Source of the DNA: Lachnospiraceae bacterium
GTDB taxonomy: Bacteria; Bacillota; Clostridia; Lachnospirales; Lachnospiraceae
Direction of reading: 5' to 3'
DNA length: 47,044 nt
Assembly (NCBI GenBank): GCA_030531165.1
Contig: JAUNOI010000008.1
Location: 1 to 47,044, forward strand
Numbering within the stretch: the stretch's first letter is position 1; each line of letters begins with the position of its first letter. The notes beneath the pieces were generated by a model that made no database searches, was not told where the DNA came from, and saw nothing but the letters and a program-made list of their open reading frames with translations. Below, in pieces: positions 45,595-47,044 of this stretch. Position numbers and translations under genes: made by a program.

Positions 45595-47013
45595 CTAAAC
45601 GCTTCCTTTTCTTCTCAATACAACATCAACTGTCCGCAATAAGATCTTAATATCCATACCGATACTCCACTCCGAAATATATTTCGTATCTAATTTAACA
45701 ATTTCTTCAAAATTTGTAATATCATTTCTTCCGCTGACTTGCCATAGTCCCGTAATGCCCGGTTTGATAGCCAGTCGTGCCCGGTGATGCATCTCATACT
45801 GTTCCCACTCATCAACGGTAGGCGGTCTTGTCCCAACCAGACTCATATCCCCTTTTAATACATTCCAAAACTGTGGAAACTCATCAATGGATGTTCTTCT
45901 GATAAAATTTCCGATTCCCTTTATAATACGCGGATCATCATCCATTTTAAACATCAATCCGTCCATTTTGTTATGTAGCATCAATTCTTTTTTTCTCTTC
46001 TCCGCATCCAGATACATACTGCGGAATTTATAAATCTTAAATCTCCGTCCATTCTTTCCAATTCGAACCTGCGAAAAGAAAATAGGACCCGGTGATTTTA
46101 AATAAATGATCGGACCAATGATAACGGCCAAGATGCCTGTCAAAACAATTCCTACTAATCCGCCGGCGATATCCATCATCCTCTTTAAGATCATCTGTCG
46201 ATTTGAAGAAATCTTCATGCTTGTTGAAATTACCGTATAACCTTCCATATTCTCTACAATCCTATCCTGCATACTGTTCTTAACATGTGCAAGCCGAACA
46301 TGGACAGTCAGACCCATCACTTCACATTGTTCGATCATATCTTCGGGCAGATTTTTCAGATATGGTGCATCGAATAGCACCTCATCCGTACAATGCGACT
46401 GAATTGCATCAATCGATGCTTCTTTTCCGTAAAATATCGGTATTCCACTATATTCTGCCCCACGATCCTGTATCTGATCAAAAAGGCCAATGCCAACCAT
46501 CTCAAATTCACTATACGGATTTTTTAAAAAAATATCTACAATTTCTTTATAGTTTGTAAACGACGCAACTAAAAAAAGCGCACGCCTTCCTTCTAATAAT
46601 CCTAAACGCCTTCTCAGCCAAAATTTTAATATAAGCCTGCCAATATATAAAAATATAATTGCAAAAAAAGGAAACATTATCGCAAACATACGAGAATAGA
46701 CCGCAGATATTTTTAGAAGAAATAAATATAACACCATGCCGATGGTTACTACAACGACCATCTTTACAACTTCCTGAAACTCCTTCCAATATCCGCGTTT
46801 TAAGATATTGCGGTAATTTTCCCGAAAAAAAATAAAGCATAATGCAAATAGTACAATCACCAATGCTACACTTCTATATATCCCTGTATTATTAGGACTA
46901 AAATCATGAACTCTGATCAAATATGTAACCATATACGATATTAATAATAAAATAATATCAAGTAATCCAAAGTCCCAATGCTTCAACCAGCTTTCTTTCT
47001 GCCTTTGATACAT
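45595..47013 (-). CDS. Undecaprenyl-phosphate sugar-phosphate transferase (priming transferase)
   Basis: Polyprenyl-phosphate hexose-1-phosphate transferase that starts repeat-unit assembly (WbaP/CpsE type). The N-terminal part has four hydrophobic spans (about residues 15-130) and a Rossmann-like CoA-binding-type segment (about 140-240). The C-terminal catalytic domain (about 275-472) starts with KRMMDIAGGLVGIVLTG and contains PGPIFFSQVRIGKNGR, YKFRSMYLDAE, RRTSIDEFPQFWNVLKGDMS with the DE dyad, VGTRPP and GITGLWQVSGR. At 472 residues it is a full-length CpsE-type enzyme. The ATG follows a GGGGG site. It is the first gene of the locus in this window, though more may lie upstream of 47044. 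The first sugar (glucose or galactose) is not decided by sequence. Confidence 0.93.
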   Translation of the reverse strand: MYQRQKESWLKHWDFGLLDIILLLISYMVTYLIRVHDFSPNNTGIYRSVALVIVLFALCFIFFRENYRNILKRGYWKEFQEVVKMVVVVTIGMVLYLFLLKISAVYSRMFAIMFPFFAIIFLYIGRLILKFWLRRRLGLLEGRRALFLVASFTNYKEIVDIFLKNPYSEFEMVGIGLFDQIQDRGAEYSGIPIFYGKEASIDAIQSHCTDEVLFDAPYLKNLPEDMIEQCEVMGLTVHVRLAHVKNSMQDRIVENMEGYTVISTSMKISSNRQMILKRMMDIAGGLVGIVLTGILAVIIGPIIYLKSPGPIFFSQVRIGKNGRRFKIYKFRSMYLDAEKRKKELMLHNKMDGLMFKMDDDPRIIKGIGNFIRRTSIDEFPQFWNVLKGDMSLVGTRPPTVDEWEQYEMHHRARLAIKPGITGLWQVSGRNDITNFEEIVKLDTKYISEWSIGMDIKILLRTVDVVLRRKGSV

Positions 47014-47044
47014 GAAATATGCCCCCTACTATCCCTGTAAAATC

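Overview
The window is ordinary-looking chromosome from a low-to-moderate G+C, Gram-positive anaerobe, most likely a Lachnospiraceae-type Clostridia. This rests on strong purine-rich ribosome binding sites (GGAGG type), a giant fused 2-hydroxyacyl-CoA dehydratase activase, a type I methionine aminopeptidase with an N-terminal SEC-C zinc knuckle, a DUF2500 protein, secreted InlB/BspA-type proteins and a Firmicutes-style polysaccharide locus. The genus is not decided by the sequence. I see no rRNA, tRNA, CRISPR, phage or insertion-sequence gene. No intergenic stretch exceeds 300 bases; the longest is 15103-15341 and is described below.

Layout. 1-2782 (+): the 3' part of a Zn/Cd-type P1B ATPase and a DUF89 phosphatase, ending at a bidirectional terminator. 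2845-8163 (-): a fused activase/HgdB-like protein and a family 2 glycosyltransferase behind a near-consensus promoter. 8305-9501 (-): an AI-2E family membrane protein, divergent from 9643-14384 (+), a tight galE-pncB-malQ-plsC run. 14482-18317 (+): a small membrane protein with a lysine-rich tail and a 991-residue secreted modular protein, separated by a terminator and two unusual G+C-rich stem-loops. 18336-19822 (-): greA and map, with a large hairpin between them. 19910-25335 (-): an operon of a DUF2500 protein, response regulator, histidine kinase and secreted CotH-type kinase. 25515-27711 (-): apt and gltX. 27869-32096 (-): a lipoprotein, two MATE transporters and a small helical protein. 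32183-35035 (-): trkA-trkH potassium uptake. 35218-36156 (-): a sugar nucleotidyltransferase. 36299-47013 (-): an eight-gene surface polysaccharide locus.

How the genes work together. The polysaccharide locus is nearly complete: priming sugar-phosphate transferase, DUF4422 transferase, a GT2 plus Stealth phosphotransferase fusion, a galactofuranosyltransferase-like protein, polymerase, flippase, UDP-galactopyranose mutase and a Wzz-like protein. It predicts a lipid-linked repeat unit containing galactofuranose and probably a sugar-phosphate linkage. GalE at 9643 could supply UDP-galactose to the mutase. The CotH operon links a two-component system to a secreted putative protein kinase and is the most suggestive regulatory unit. 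The fused activase is the most biochemically interesting single gene: it carries an ATP-driven electron-injection module and two HgdB-like halves in one chain, with no separate dehydratase nearby. No wholly new system is proven here. The best leads are the CotH operon, the Stealth fusion, the Wzz protein with a dead kinase-like tail, and the structured intergenic elements.

Starts were moved to internal ATG codons where a ribosome binding site clearly favoured them. All family assignments come from reading motifs, not from searches.
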